64,000 bases of DNA, taken from NCBI GenBank assembly GCA_028281105.1, contig JANQKQ010000025.1, forward strand, positions 1 through 64,000. The letters run 5' to 3'. The notes under the pieces are model-generated. The model ran no database searches and was not told where the DNA came from. It saw only the letters and a list, made by a program, of their open reading frames with translations. Made by a program: the position numbers and the translations under genes. Shown one piece after another: positions 25,669 to 33,933 of the stretch. Source of the stretch: Rhizobiaceae bacterium. Lineage in GTDB: Bacteria; Pseudomonadota; Alphaproteobacteria; Rhizobiales; Rhizobiaceae. How positions within the stretch are numbered: the stretch's first letter is position 1; the number at the start of each line of letters is the position of its first letter.

Positions 25669-26784
25669 ATGGCGCAGATCGGCATCGGAATTGTCGGGGG
25701 TGGTTACATGGGCAAGGCCCATGCGATCGCCATGTCGTCGGTCGGCGCGGTCTTCGAAACCGCGCTTCGGCCGCGGCTGGAAATGGTTTGCGCCACCACC
25801 GACGACTCAGCGCAGCGTCATCGCGCCGCGCTCGGCTTTGCCCGCGCCACGGCGGACTGGCGCGTGCTTGTGTCCGACCCAAAGGTCGAGGCCGTCGTCA
25901 TCGCCTCGCCGCAGCACACCCATCGCGCCATCGCCGAGATGGCGTTCGAACTGGGCAAGCCGGTGCTTTGCGAAAAACCGCTTGGCGCATCGCTGGAAGA
26001 CAGCCGCGCGATGGTGGCGGCCGCCGAAGCCTCCGGTCAGATCAACATGGTGGGATTCAACTATATCCGCACGCCGGCCAGCCAGTTCGCCAGGCAGTTG
26101 ATCGCAGAAGGCGCGATCGGCGAACTGACCTGGTTTCGCGGCGAGCATACGGAGGACTTCTTCGCCGATCCCGGCGCGCCCGCCACCTGGCGATCGCACG
26201 GCAGGGCGAACGGCACGATGGGCGATCTGGCGCCGCATATGATCAACGGCGCCCTGGCGCTGGCCGGCCCGATCACGAGTGTGACCGCGCGCGTCGAGAC
26301 CGTGCATGGCACAAGACCATCGGCTGCCGGGCCGGTCGAAGTCACCAATGACGACCACGCGCAGATGATGTGCCGGTTCGAAAGCGGCGTCATGGGGCAT
26401 CTGTATTTCAGCCGCGTCGCGGCCGGCCGCAAGATGGGTTACGCCTACGAGATATCCGGCGCCAAGGGCGCCATCCGCTTCGACCAGGAAGACCAGAACG
26501 CGATCTGGTTGTACCGCATGGAAGGTCCGGAAGCGACGCGCGGCTTCACCAAGATCCTGACCGGTCCGGCCCATCCCGACTATGAGGCGTTCTGCCAGGG
26601 GCCGGGTCATGGCACCGGATACCAGGATCAGATCATCATCGAGGCGAAGGATTTCCTGACCGCGATCCACACCGCAACTGCGGGCTGGCCAACCTTCCGC
26701 GACGGCATGGAGGTCCATCGGGTGATCGCCGCCGCCCATACCTCGCATGAGACGGGCGGCTGGGTCGATGTCTCATCGTTTTGA
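25669..26784 (+). CDS. Gfo/Idh/MocA family oxidoreductase
   Basis: A 371-residue NAD(P)-dependent sugar or cyclitol dehydrogenase. The Rossmann fold opens GIVGGGYMGKAHAIAM (8-23), and the cofactor/catalytic CEKPLG block is at 100-105. The C-terminal alpha/beta domain contains GDLAPHMINGALALAG, with a histidine at the family's catalytic-region position. A strong GGGAG ribosome-binding site precedes ATG. A LacI-type operator just upstream suggests induction by a sugar or polyol such as an inositol-type compound. It is monocistronic here and convergent with manC. Confidence 0.9.
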   Translation: MAQIGIGIVGGGYMGKAHAIAMSSVGAVFETALRPRLEMVCATTDDSAQRHRAALGFARATADWRVLVSDPKVEAVVIASPQHTHRAIAEMAFELGKPVLCEKPLGASLEDSRAMVAAAEASGQINMVGFNYIRTPASQFARQLIAEGAIGELTWFRGEHTEDFFADPGAPATWRSHGRANGTMGDLAPHMINGALALAGPITSVTARVETVHGTRPSAAGPVEVTNDDHAQMMCRFESGVMGHLYFSRVAAGRKMGYAYEISGAKGAIRFDQEDQNAIWLYRMEGPEATRGFTKILTGPAHPDYEAFCQGPGHGTGYQDQIIIEAKDFLTAIHTATAGWPTFRDGMEVHRVIAAAHTSHETGGWVDVSSF

Positions 26785-26824
26785 GTTTGGGAATTCGCCC
26801 AAGGAAGCTGCGCCGGCGAGCGGG

Positions 26825-28240
26825 CTATGACCGTCCGTAGATGTCGTCGTAGCGCACGATATCGTCCTCGCCCAGATAATCGCCGCATTGAACCTCGATC
26901 AGCGCCATCGTCTCCTCGCCACGGTTCTCCAGGCGATGCTTGGCGCCGCACGGTATGTAGGTGGACTGGTTGGCCGCCAAGGTCAGCGTCTCGTCGCCGT
27001 TGACCACGATGGCGACGCCGCGCACAACGGTCCAGTGCTCGGAGCGATGCTTGTGTGACTGCAGGCTCAACCGACCGCCTGGCTTCACCTCGATGCGCTT
27101 GACCTTGTAGCCGGCGCCCTCCTCCAACACCGTGTAGCTGCCCCACGGCCGCCGGACGGTTCGATGCTCGACCGCCTCCGGGCGGTCCTGCTCCTCGAGT
27201 TGCGCGAACAGGTCCTTGACGGCATGGGCATGGTCCTTGCGCGCGACCAGCGTCGCATCGGGCGTAGCGACCACCACCAGATCGTCGACGCCGACCAGGC
27301 CCACCAGATTGTCGCGGGCGTCGACGTAGCAGTTGCGCGAGCCCTGCAAAATCGCCTGGCCGCCAGCATGATTGTCTTTGCCGTCGCCGGGCGCCAGTTC
27401 CGCCATCGCGCCCCATGAGCCGATATCGGACCAGCCGCAGGAGACGGGCACACAGGCCAGGTTCTCCGCTTTCTCCATCACCGCGTAGTCAATCGAATGC
27501 GCCCGCACCGTCGCGAAGGTTTCGGCGTCCACGCCGATGTCGAGCCGGTCGCCGCTGGTGGAAACCTGGGCGGCCTCCAGCGCCGCCCTGGTCGCCGACA
27601 GAATATCCGCACAATGGGCTTCGAGTGCGTTCAGCATGGTGCCGGCGGAAAAGCAGAACATTCCCGAGTTCCATAGAAACCGGCCGCTGGCCACATAGTC
27701 GGCGGCCGTATCGGCGTCGGGCTTCTCGACAAAGCCCAAGACGTCGCCACCGTCGGTCTCGATGTAGCCAAAGCCGGTTTCGGGGCGGTCGGGCGGGATG
27801 CCGAACGTGACGATCCGACCCTGGTCGGCCAGTTCCTCGGCGCGCTCCACGCCGTGCGCGAACGCCGCTGTGTCGGTGATCATATGGTCGGCGGGCAGGA
27901 TCAGCAGAACGGCGTCGGGTCCGTGTGCCTGACCGGCATGCAGGGTGGCCAGGGCAATCGCGGCCGCGGTATCGCGGCCGAACGGTTCAAGAATGAACGC
28001 GTTCGAGACCCCGCTCGCCGCGACGGCCGCGTAGGCATCGTCGGTCAGATGCAACAGGTCGCGATTGGTGACGGTGATGATGGTCTTCACACCGTCAAGA
28101 CCTGCCGCCCGTGCATAGGTTGCGCCGATCAGCGTGCCGCTTTCGCCCAGCGGCAGAAATGGCTTGGGGTATTTCTTTCGCGAAAGCGGCCACAGGCGCG
28201 AGCCGACGCCGCCGCTGATGATGACCGGGATGATACCCAT
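26825..28240 (-). CDS. manC: Mannose-1-phosphate guanylyltransferase / mannose-6-phosphate isomerase
   Basis: A 471-residue bifunctional enzyme that makes GDP-mannose and can interconvert fructose-6-P and mannose-6-P. The pyrophosphorylase signature GGVGSRLWPLSRKKYPKPF is at 10-28, FVEKP and NSGMF lie in the nucleotidyltransferase domain, and a cupin (about 360-465) contains QSHKHRSEHW and PCGAKHRLEN, the metal-binding isomerase part. GDP-mannose feeds Gmd and GDP-fucose synthase at 53.8-55.9 kb. It stands at the far end of the polysaccharide locus, divergent from the polymerase/ligase gene. Confidence 0.95.
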   Translation of the reverse strand: MGIIPVIISGGVGSRLWPLSRKKYPKPFLPLGESGTLIGATYARAAGLDGVKTIITVTNRDLLHLTDDAYAAVAASGVSNAFILEPFGRDTAAAIALATLHAGQAHGPDAVLLILPADHMITDTAAFAHGVERAEELADQGRIVTFGIPPDRPETGFGYIETDGGDVLGFVEKPDADTAADYVASGRFLWNSGMFCFSAGTMLNALEAHCADILSATRAALEAAQVSTSGDRLDIGVDAETFATVRAHSIDYAVMEKAENLACVPVSCGWSDIGSWGAMAELAPGDGKDNHAGGQAILQGSRNCYVDARDNLVGLVGVDDLVVVATPDATLVARKDHAHAVKDLFAQLEEQDRPEAVEHRTVRRPWGSYTVLEEGAGYKVKRIEVKPGGRLSLQSHKHRSEHWTVVRGVAIVVNGDETLTLAANQSTYIPCGAKHRLENRGEETMALIEVQCGDYLGEDDIVRYDDIYGRS

Positions 28241-28525
28241 CTAGTTAAGTCTCGAGGTTGGTTCGATATCCGGGATTTGAAGCGTGGTATGGGGCAAACC
28301 GATCAATTTCAACGAAATAATCGATCGGACGGTCAAGTGGCCACTTCCTCACTCTGTCCACGCTGAAATCCGGACCGGCAGGCAGGTCATCGGGCCCATC
28401 CACAAACAGTTGGATCGCGGTGGGTCGATATGGTAGACGGCGCTGGCTGACATTGGTGGTTTGCGTGGCGCGATGGACGCACGCTGAGAACCGCGATCGG
28501 GTCAACTGAACTAGTATCCGCTCCC
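28241..28525. other. 285-bp divergent intergenic region between manC and the Wzy/WaaL-like gene
   Basis: It must carry promoters for both neighbours. I see no copy of the CGTTCAA palindrome, no clear hairpin and no convincing gene; a possible 86-codon frame on the minus strand has no family-like sequence and no ribosome-binding site. Confidence 0.6.
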
Positions 28526-29875
28526 ATGCTATCGATTTTCTCCGACATCAACTGTCGCAACAGCATGTTTGCGCTGCTTGTCGGCGTCTTGCCTTTGGCG
28601 GCCGGGAGCGTGTCGACCGCGCTTTTTTTCGCGGGCGCTGCGGTTCTGCTGGTCGAGACGGGACCCGTCGCGTCGATGCGCATGGGCCGCCAAGCCCTCA
28701 GGGTCCAGCCGGCTCTATGGCTGGTGCTGGCGTTTTTCGTCTACGTCTCGGCGGTCAGCCTGACGGGTGAAGACGCCTTGCGCGGGCTGGAGTTCATCAG
28801 CTCTTATCTGCATTTTCCCTTCGCCATACTGTTCGTCGGCTGGCTGGCGATATTGTCGCCGAAAGTCGACTATATCGGGCTGTTTGTCTGGGGATGCAGG
28901 ATCGGCGTGCTGATCGCATTCGCCATCGGGATTTGGCAACTGCTGAACAGTGTCGAGCGGGTGCAGGGGGTGAGCGTCAACGCGCTTCTGTATGCAACCC
29001 TGTGCTTGGTGGCGGGGTCCGTATCGGTCCTGAAATTGCCCTCCGACGGCAAACGCGAGCGGATATTCGCCTGGTTCGCGTTTTTCATGGGAACCGCCGC
29101 GGTTCTGATGTCGTTTTCGCGCGGAATCTGGCTCGTGCTGCCGGTGATGTTCGCGCTGGTGATCGCCTATCTGGTCGGACTACGGGCTCTTAAAGTGCGT
29201 CAGGTGACATTTGCGGTACTGGTGCTGGTCGGCGAGGTGGCAATCTTGCAGCTGGCTCCGAGCGGCAGCAGGGAGCTGGAACAGCGCATCGTCAATCCGC
29301 TGCAGAACCTGCGGACCGGCGAGATCGCCGACATGTCGGTCAATCACCGACTGGACCTGCTTAGAACCAGTTGGCACGCTTTTTTGGAAAGTCCGGTGGT
29401 CGGCTACGGCATGCAGAACACCGTCACGGCCGGCAACCGGTTGTCGACGCAGGTGCTGGGCTACCAGACGGACTACACCTACACGCACGTGCACAACGAC
29501 TATCTTAACCACGCGGTCGGCGGTGGTCTGCCGTTGACGGCATTGTTTGCCGGGATGCTGCTGCTGCCGCTGTGGTTGGCGGTGAGATCGCGGCGGGACC
29601 GGGCCTACTACAACAGGCTCTACTTCGCCGCGATGTTGTCCGCCGGCTATGCCGGCGCGGCGATGACCAACCTGGTGTTTCGCCACGATCTACCGCAGAC
29701 CTTTTTCATGTGCGGCCTGATGTTCGTGGCGGTGAGCGCGATCCAGTCGCAGAACGGGATCGACCGGCCGGTCTTATGGCCCGACAAGCCGCCACTGCCC
29801 TGGATGAAGTCGGCCGCGTCGGCCGATCAGACCGATACCGCGCCGCGGTCCCGGCACACGCCCAAACAGGCCTGA
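28526..29875 (+). CDS. O-antigen polymerase/ligase-like membrane protein (Wzy/WaaL family)
   Basis: A 449-residue inner-membrane protein with about ten to twelve helices and a long periplasmic loop (about 260-340) containing GYGMQNTV and YTHVHNDYLNHAVGGG, the HxxxL-type block typical of Wzy_C-family proteins. It would join repeat units at the periplasmic face or ligate glycan to a lipid or protein acceptor; the two cannot be told apart from sequence. The last 40 residues are polar and Pro-rich. It is the only plus-strand gene in the locus, convergent with the methyltransferase at 29900. Confidence 0.85.
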   Translation: MLSIFSDINCRNSMFALLVGVLPLAAGSVSTALFFAGAAVLLVETGPVASMRMGRQALRVQPALWLVLAFFVYVSAVSLTGEDALRGLEFISSYLHFPFAILFVGWLAILSPKVDYIGLFVWGCRIGVLIAFAIGIWQLLNSVERVQGVSVNALLYATLCLVAGSVSVLKLPSDGKRERIFAWFAFFMGTAAVLMSFSRGIWLVLPVMFALVIAYLVGLRALKVRQVTFAVLVLVGEVAILQLAPSGSRELEQRIVNPLQNLRTGEIADMSVNHRLDLLRTSWHAFLESPVVGYGMQNTVTAGNRLSTQVLGYQTDYTYTHVHNDYLNHAVGGGLPLTALFAGMLLLPLWLAVRSRRDRAYYNRLYFAAMLSAGYAGAAMTNLVFRHDLPQTFFMCGLMFVAVSAIQSQNGIDRPVLWPDKPPLPWMKSAASADQTDTAPRSRHTPKQA

Positions 29876-29899
29876 CGCCCGACCGGGTGCGAGCGGCAA

Positions 29900-30769
29900 T
29901 CAGGCCGGGCGCACGACGATCTCTATCTCGGCGACCAGAAGCTCGTCATCGGGAAGCGTGGCGAACGCCCGCGACAGCCTGTTTCGCGCGGTGGGGATTT
30001 GCGGCCAGCGGGTCTCGCCGATCAATTCGACGCGGAAGCCGGCATCCTCGAACATGGCGATCATCTCGCCGGGTCGGATGCGGTTGGTGTAGAAGCCGCT
30101 GTTCTTGAACAGGCGGCTTTCCCAAACGGCACCGGAAAAGCGGAGGTTGTTGAGGGCGCCGCCCAGGTGATCGCGAAAGTCGATGCTGTGCACGCCCACC
30201 GCTTCTTTGCGCGCGATGCGCCGAAGCTGCTTCAGCAAGTCGGCCATCTCCTCGCGGGGCACGTGTTCCATCACCACCTGGGAAAAGAAGAAGTCGATGC
30301 TGTTGTCGGGTATTTCGCTCAGCGAAGCAGTGCCACCGGTCAGGTAGTTCACATTGGCCTGGTCCAGGACCTGGGACAGGCTTTCGGCGTGCGCCAGTTC
30401 CGGCACGTCGCGGCCTTCGGCGCGCATAAGATCCAACACGCGACGGCACGCGGCGACATCGGTATCGGCAAACGCGCCGGCATCGACCAGCCAGGCGCGC
30501 TGGGCGCCGAAGGCGCGGGCGACCAGACCGGACAACACCGAATCGCCCGGTCCCAATTCGAGAGACTGGAAGCCGGGAGCCAGCGTGGAGTACTCGCACG
30601 CCTTCTCATGGTAGCGGCGATAGGTTCCAATCGCGTGTTCGGGAACGTTCATCTCGCCATGGCGAAACAGGCCGAAGGCGCGCCAGAAATCATAACTCAA
30701 CGGCAAACGCGCCAGGATCAGCTTGGCGCTCAGTTTCGCCCACCAGGGCAGTCGCGCGGCTAGACCCAT
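29900..30769 (-). CDS. Class I SAM-dependent methyltransferase of the polysaccharide locus
   Basis: A 289-residue protein. A hydrophobic or amphipathic N-terminus (residues 1-30) is followed by motif I in LELGPGDSVLSG, an acidic segment AWLVDAGAFADTD, and FFFSQVVMEHVPREEM, the usual methyltransferase layout for glycan-modifying enzymes. ATG 30769 overlaps the asparagine-synthetase-like gene by 10 bp; longer frames upstream sit inside that gene. It is the last gene of the long minus-strand run. It probably O- or N-methylates a sugar of the repeat unit. Confidence 0.8.
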   Translation of the reverse strand: MGLAARLPWWAKLSAKLILARLPLSYDFWRAFGLFRHGEMNVPEHAIGTYRRYHEKACEYSTLAPGFQSLELGPGDSVLSGLVARAFGAQRAWLVDAGAFADTDVAACRRVLDLMRAEGRDVPELAHAESLSQVLDQANVNYLTGGTASLSEIPDNSIDFFFSQVVMEHVPREEMADLLKQLRRIARKEAVGVHSIDFRDHLGGALNNLRFSGAVWESRLFKNSGFYTNRIRPGEMIAMFEDAGFRVELIGETRWPQIPTARNRLSRAFATLPDDELLVAEIEIVVRPA

Positions 30770-32703
30770 TTTCTCGCCTGATCCAGCCAGTGTTGGAACA
30801 TCAATACCGTCCAAAGCGGGCCGCCGCTGTCCTGCCTGCCGGTCACGTGCTGGTCCCATGTCTGCCTGATCGCGGCGGTGTTGAGATAGCCCTGCTGATC
30901 CAGCATCCCCGGATCGAGCAGGCTTTCACCCCAATCACGAAGTGAGCTGGCAAGCCAGTCTCCGATCGGGACCCCAAATCCCATCTTTGGCCGCTCGACG
31001 ATTTCGGCCGGAACGTAGCGGTGCAGCAGCTGCTTGAGCAGCCACTTTCCGCCGCCGTCCCGCAATTTCATATGAGCCGGGACACGCCACGCGATTTCCA
31101 TCACCTGCGGGTCGAGCAGCGGCACGCGCCCTTCCAGGCTGACGCTCATCGTCGCGCGGTCGACCTTGGTGAGGATGTCGTCGACCAGGTAGGTTTCCGC
31201 ATCCCAGACCGATTGCCGCATGGCCGGCGACAGGCCCTCATCCTCACACAGCCGGCCATGCCATAAGATGTCGTCGCTGCGCCACCGCTCGCGCAACGCC
31301 AGCTGCGGCACCACCCATTGCGACACCAGTCGCACATGCAGATCGAGCAGGGATTTCGCCGGCAGCGTGGCGGCGATCTTGTGCATCTTCTGCCCCGGCA
31401 GGGCCGGCACCAGCGAGGCCGGCATGGCGCGTCCGGCGAGCTTGAAAAACCGATCCCAGGTCGACGGGCTCGGTTGCACAAGCGCGCCGGCCAGCGCCCG
31501 CCTCGCCACCGCCGGCAGCATCTTCAACCGCGTCCAGAACGCGGTGACGAAGTAGTAGCGGTTGTAGCCGGCGAACAACTCGTCCCCACCGTCGCCCGAA
31601 AGCGAGACGGTGACATGCTCGCGCGCCAGGCGGGACACCAGAAATGTGGGAATCTGCGATACGTCCGCAAACGGCTCGTCGTAGATTCGCGGCAGATCGG
31701 GAATGACTTCGCGCGCGTCCTGATCGGAAACGTAAAGTTCGGTGTGATCGGTCCCCAGATGGCGGGCCACCGCGGCGGCGTGTTCGGCTTCGTTATAGGC
31801 AGCCTCGTTGAAGCCGATGGAGAACGTCTTGACCGGACGGTCGGACTGCGCCTGCATCAGGGCAACTACGGTGCTGGAGTCGATGCCGCCGGACAGAAAG
31901 GCGCCAAGCGGCACGTCGGAGATCATGTGCCGCGACACCGATGCCCGCAAGGTCTCATCGAGCGCGTCGAGGGCTTCGCTTTCGTCGTCGAAGGCGTCGT
32001 TCATGCCGTCGCGGACCACGTCGCGATAACGCCAGAACGCGCCGTGGGTGGCCTGCCCGCCCTTGTAGCGCAGCCACGTGCCCGGCTGCAGCTTGTGAAC
32101 GCCATCGAATATGCTCAGCGGCCCGGGCACATAGCCCAGTCGCAGAAACTCCGTCAGCCCCTGGCGCGAGACCGGAGGCAGGTTGCCGCGCCAGACCACC
32201 AGCGGGCGCAGTTCGGAAGCGAAGGTGAGTTCGCCATTTTCCAGCGAGTAATAGAGCGGCTTGATCCCGATGCGATCGCGCGCGAGCAGGATTTCTTCTT
32301 CCTGGCAATCCCACAGGGCGATCGCGAACATGCCCGAGAGGCGGCGGAGCGTCTCCTGCGGCCCCCAGGCGTCACATGCGGCCAAGATGACCTCGGTGTC
32401 GGAGTGCCCGCGAAACTCGGCTCCCTTGCGTTCCAGCTCGCTGCGCAACTCGCGGAAGTTATAGATCTCGCCATTGTATGAGATCACATATCGCCGCGAT
32501 GCCGAGCGCATCGGCTGATCGCCGGCGGAAGACAGATCGATGATGGAAAGCCGGCGATGGCCCAGTCCGACCCGGCCGTCTTCGGAAATCCAGGCGCCGG
32601 TACCGTCCGGGCCCCGGTGGGCGATGACATCCGTCATCGCCTTGAGCAGGCCGGGCTTGACGCGACGGCCTTTCGGCACGAGCGCTCCGGCTATGCCACA
32701 CAT
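30760..32703 (-). CDS. asnB: AsnB-type glutamine-dependent amidotransferase (copy 2)
   Basis: A 647-residue class II amidotransferase. Cys2 of MCGIAGAL is the N-terminal nucleophile that releases ammonia from glutamine; YNGEIYNF and DTEVILAA belong to that domain. SGGIDSST is the PP-loop of the synthetase domain that adenylates a carboxylate. ATG 32703 is fixed by the requirement for Met-Cys and overlaps the upstream glycosyltransferase by 13 bp. Free asparagine synthesis is possible, but placement inside a glycan operon with uronate-forming dehydrogenases suggests amidation of an acidic sugar, as for WbpS/WbtH. Confidence 0.92.
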   Translation of the reverse strand: MCGIAGALVPKGRRVKPGLLKAMTDVIAHRGPDGTGAWISEDGRVGLGHRRLSIIDLSSAGDQPMRSASRRYVISYNGEIYNFRELRSELERKGAEFRGHSDTEVILAACDAWGPQETLRRLSGMFAIALWDCQEEEILLARDRIGIKPLYYSLENGELTFASELRPLVVWRGNLPPVSRQGLTEFLRLGYVPGPLSIFDGVHKLQPGTWLRYKGGQATHGAFWRYRDVVRDGMNDAFDDESEALDALDETLRASVSRHMISDVPLGAFLSGGIDSSTVVALMQAQSDRPVKTFSIGFNEAAYNEAEHAAAVARHLGTDHTELYVSDQDAREVIPDLPRIYDEPFADVSQIPTFLVSRLAREHVTVSLSGDGGDELFAGYNRYYFVTAFWTRLKMLPAVARRALAGALVQPSPSTWDRFFKLAGRAMPASLVPALPGQKMHKIAATLPAKSLLDLHVRLVSQWVVPQLALRERWRSDDILWHGRLCEDEGLSPAMRQSVWDAETYLVDDILTKVDRATMSVSLEGRVPLLDPQVMEIAWRVPAHMKLRDGGGKWLLKQLLHRYVPAEIVERPKMGFGVPIGDWLASSLRDWGESLLDPGMLDQQGYLNTAAIRQTWDQHVTGRQDSGGPLWTVLMFQHWLDQARKWV

Positions 32704-33845
32704 GGCCTGCCACCTTGTTCCCGGTCGCGCCTGAGTACCTCGTCCACCACCCCTTTGAAACGGCCGGCGATCGCCGGCCATGCCAGGTTTTCTTCCGCCT
32801 CGCGGGCGGCGCCGTGCGCGCATTTTTGCATCAGTTGCGGAGAATCGAGCAGGCGCGCCACCGCCGATGCGATCGCCTCGGCACTGACCGCTTCGCATAC
32901 GATGCCCGTACGCTCATGGTGAACCTGCTCGACCAGGCCGCCGACGGGCGTCGTAACCACGGGTATCCCGGCCGCGTAGGCAGTGGCGACCACGCCGGAC
33001 TGGCTGGCTTCACGATAGGGGAGCACGCAGATGTCGGCTCCGCGAAAGATGGCGCCGATCTCGCCCTCCTCGATCCACCGATTGTCCAGGTGTACGCCGG
33101 CAAGCTGATCGATCTGACCCTTATAGGGCGCAGCGTCGCCGGGGCCGGCTATGACCAGTTCGACGTCCTGCCGGCGTTCGCGCAACAGGCCAAATGCCTC
33201 CAGCAGCAGGTCGAGACCCTTGTAGGGCAGCAGCCGGCCGAAAAACAGCAGCCTGTGCGGCCGGCCTTTGGCCGCTCTACGCATGGCGCCGCGGGCGTAG
33301 GCAAACACGCCGTGGGGAACCACCCATGACGCGCTAGAAGGGTAACCGTGTTCGGTGCACAGCACGTCGCGCACATGCTGCGTCAGGGTCACCACGCCAT
33401 CGGCATAGGTCGTTTCCTTGCCGAGCAGCCAGCCGCGCAGCGGCACGTCATCGCCCTTGTGCGGGAGAGCATCATGCAGGACCAGCAGATAAGGCGGTCG
33501 CGACCGGCGCCCCAGCAGCACCGGCACATTCCATATGTGGCTCATCGTACCGACGACGAGGTCGATCTCCTGGTCGGCCACATAACGCCAAAAACCATGG
33601 CGCACGAGCGGCAGCCTTAGCGTCGCCGCGGCCGCCTGCCCCAGCCCCGTGTACGTGTCTATGTGCCAGCCGGGCGCCTGCAGGGTGGCGAACTCGTCGA
33701 ATATTTCCGACTGCCGCGACAGCGACAGATGCAATTCCAGATCGCCATCTTCGAGCAGTGCGCGGGCCAGCTCGTAGGTGTATCGGGGTCCGCCGCCGCG
33801 CCTTCCCCAATACCACAGCAGCACTTTCGTCCGCGACCTGCTCAT
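32691..33845 (-). CDS. Glycosyltransferase family 4
   Basis: A 384-residue GT-B enzyme. An N-terminal acceptor domain starts VLLWYWGRRGGGPRYTYELA, and the C-terminal domain has RLLFFGRLLPYKGLDLLLEA, ELVIAGPGD, and the nucleotide-sugar-binding E-x7-E region, represented by PYREASQSGVVATAYAAGIP. Retaining stereochemistry is expected. It acts on the cytoplasmic face, adding one sugar to the lipid-linked repeat. It is flanked by both AsnB-type genes; an 88-bp gap separates it from the upstream one. Confidence 0.9.
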   Translation of the reverse strand: MSRSRTKVLLWYWGRRGGGPRYTYELARALLEDGDLELHLSLSRQSEIFDEFATLQAPGWHIDTYTGLGQAAAATLRLPLVRHGFWRYVADQEIDLVVGTMSHIWNVPVLLGRRSRPPYLLVLHDALPHKGDDVPLRGWLLGKETTYADGVVTLTQHVRDVLCTEHGYPSSASWVVPHGVFAYARGAMRRAAKGRPHRLLFFGRLLPYKGLDLLLEAFGLLRERRQDVELVIAGPGDAAPYKGQIDQLAGVHLDNRWIEEGEIGAIFRGADICVLPYREASQSGVVATAYAAGIPVVTTPVGGLVEQVHHERTGIVCEAVSAEAIASAVARLLDSPQLMQKCAHGAAREAEENLAWPAIAGRFKGVVDEVLRRDREQGGRPCVA

Positions 33846-33933
33846 TGTCTTGGATCAACTGTGATGAGCGTCCGCTGGTCGCACTCGGAGACCGCCTTCG
33901 CACGCCGGCCTGTTACCTTCAAAAACCTCCCTC

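Noticed and set aside
28245..28505. 86-codon minus-strand frame in the manC/polymerase intergenic region
   Set aside because: No ribosome-binding site, no family resemblance, and composition unlike neighbouring proteins; treated as non-coding.
31318..32481. 387-codon plus-strand open frame
   Set aside because: Antisense to the AsnB-type gene; no recognisable domains, and the minus-strand protein has the full active-site set.
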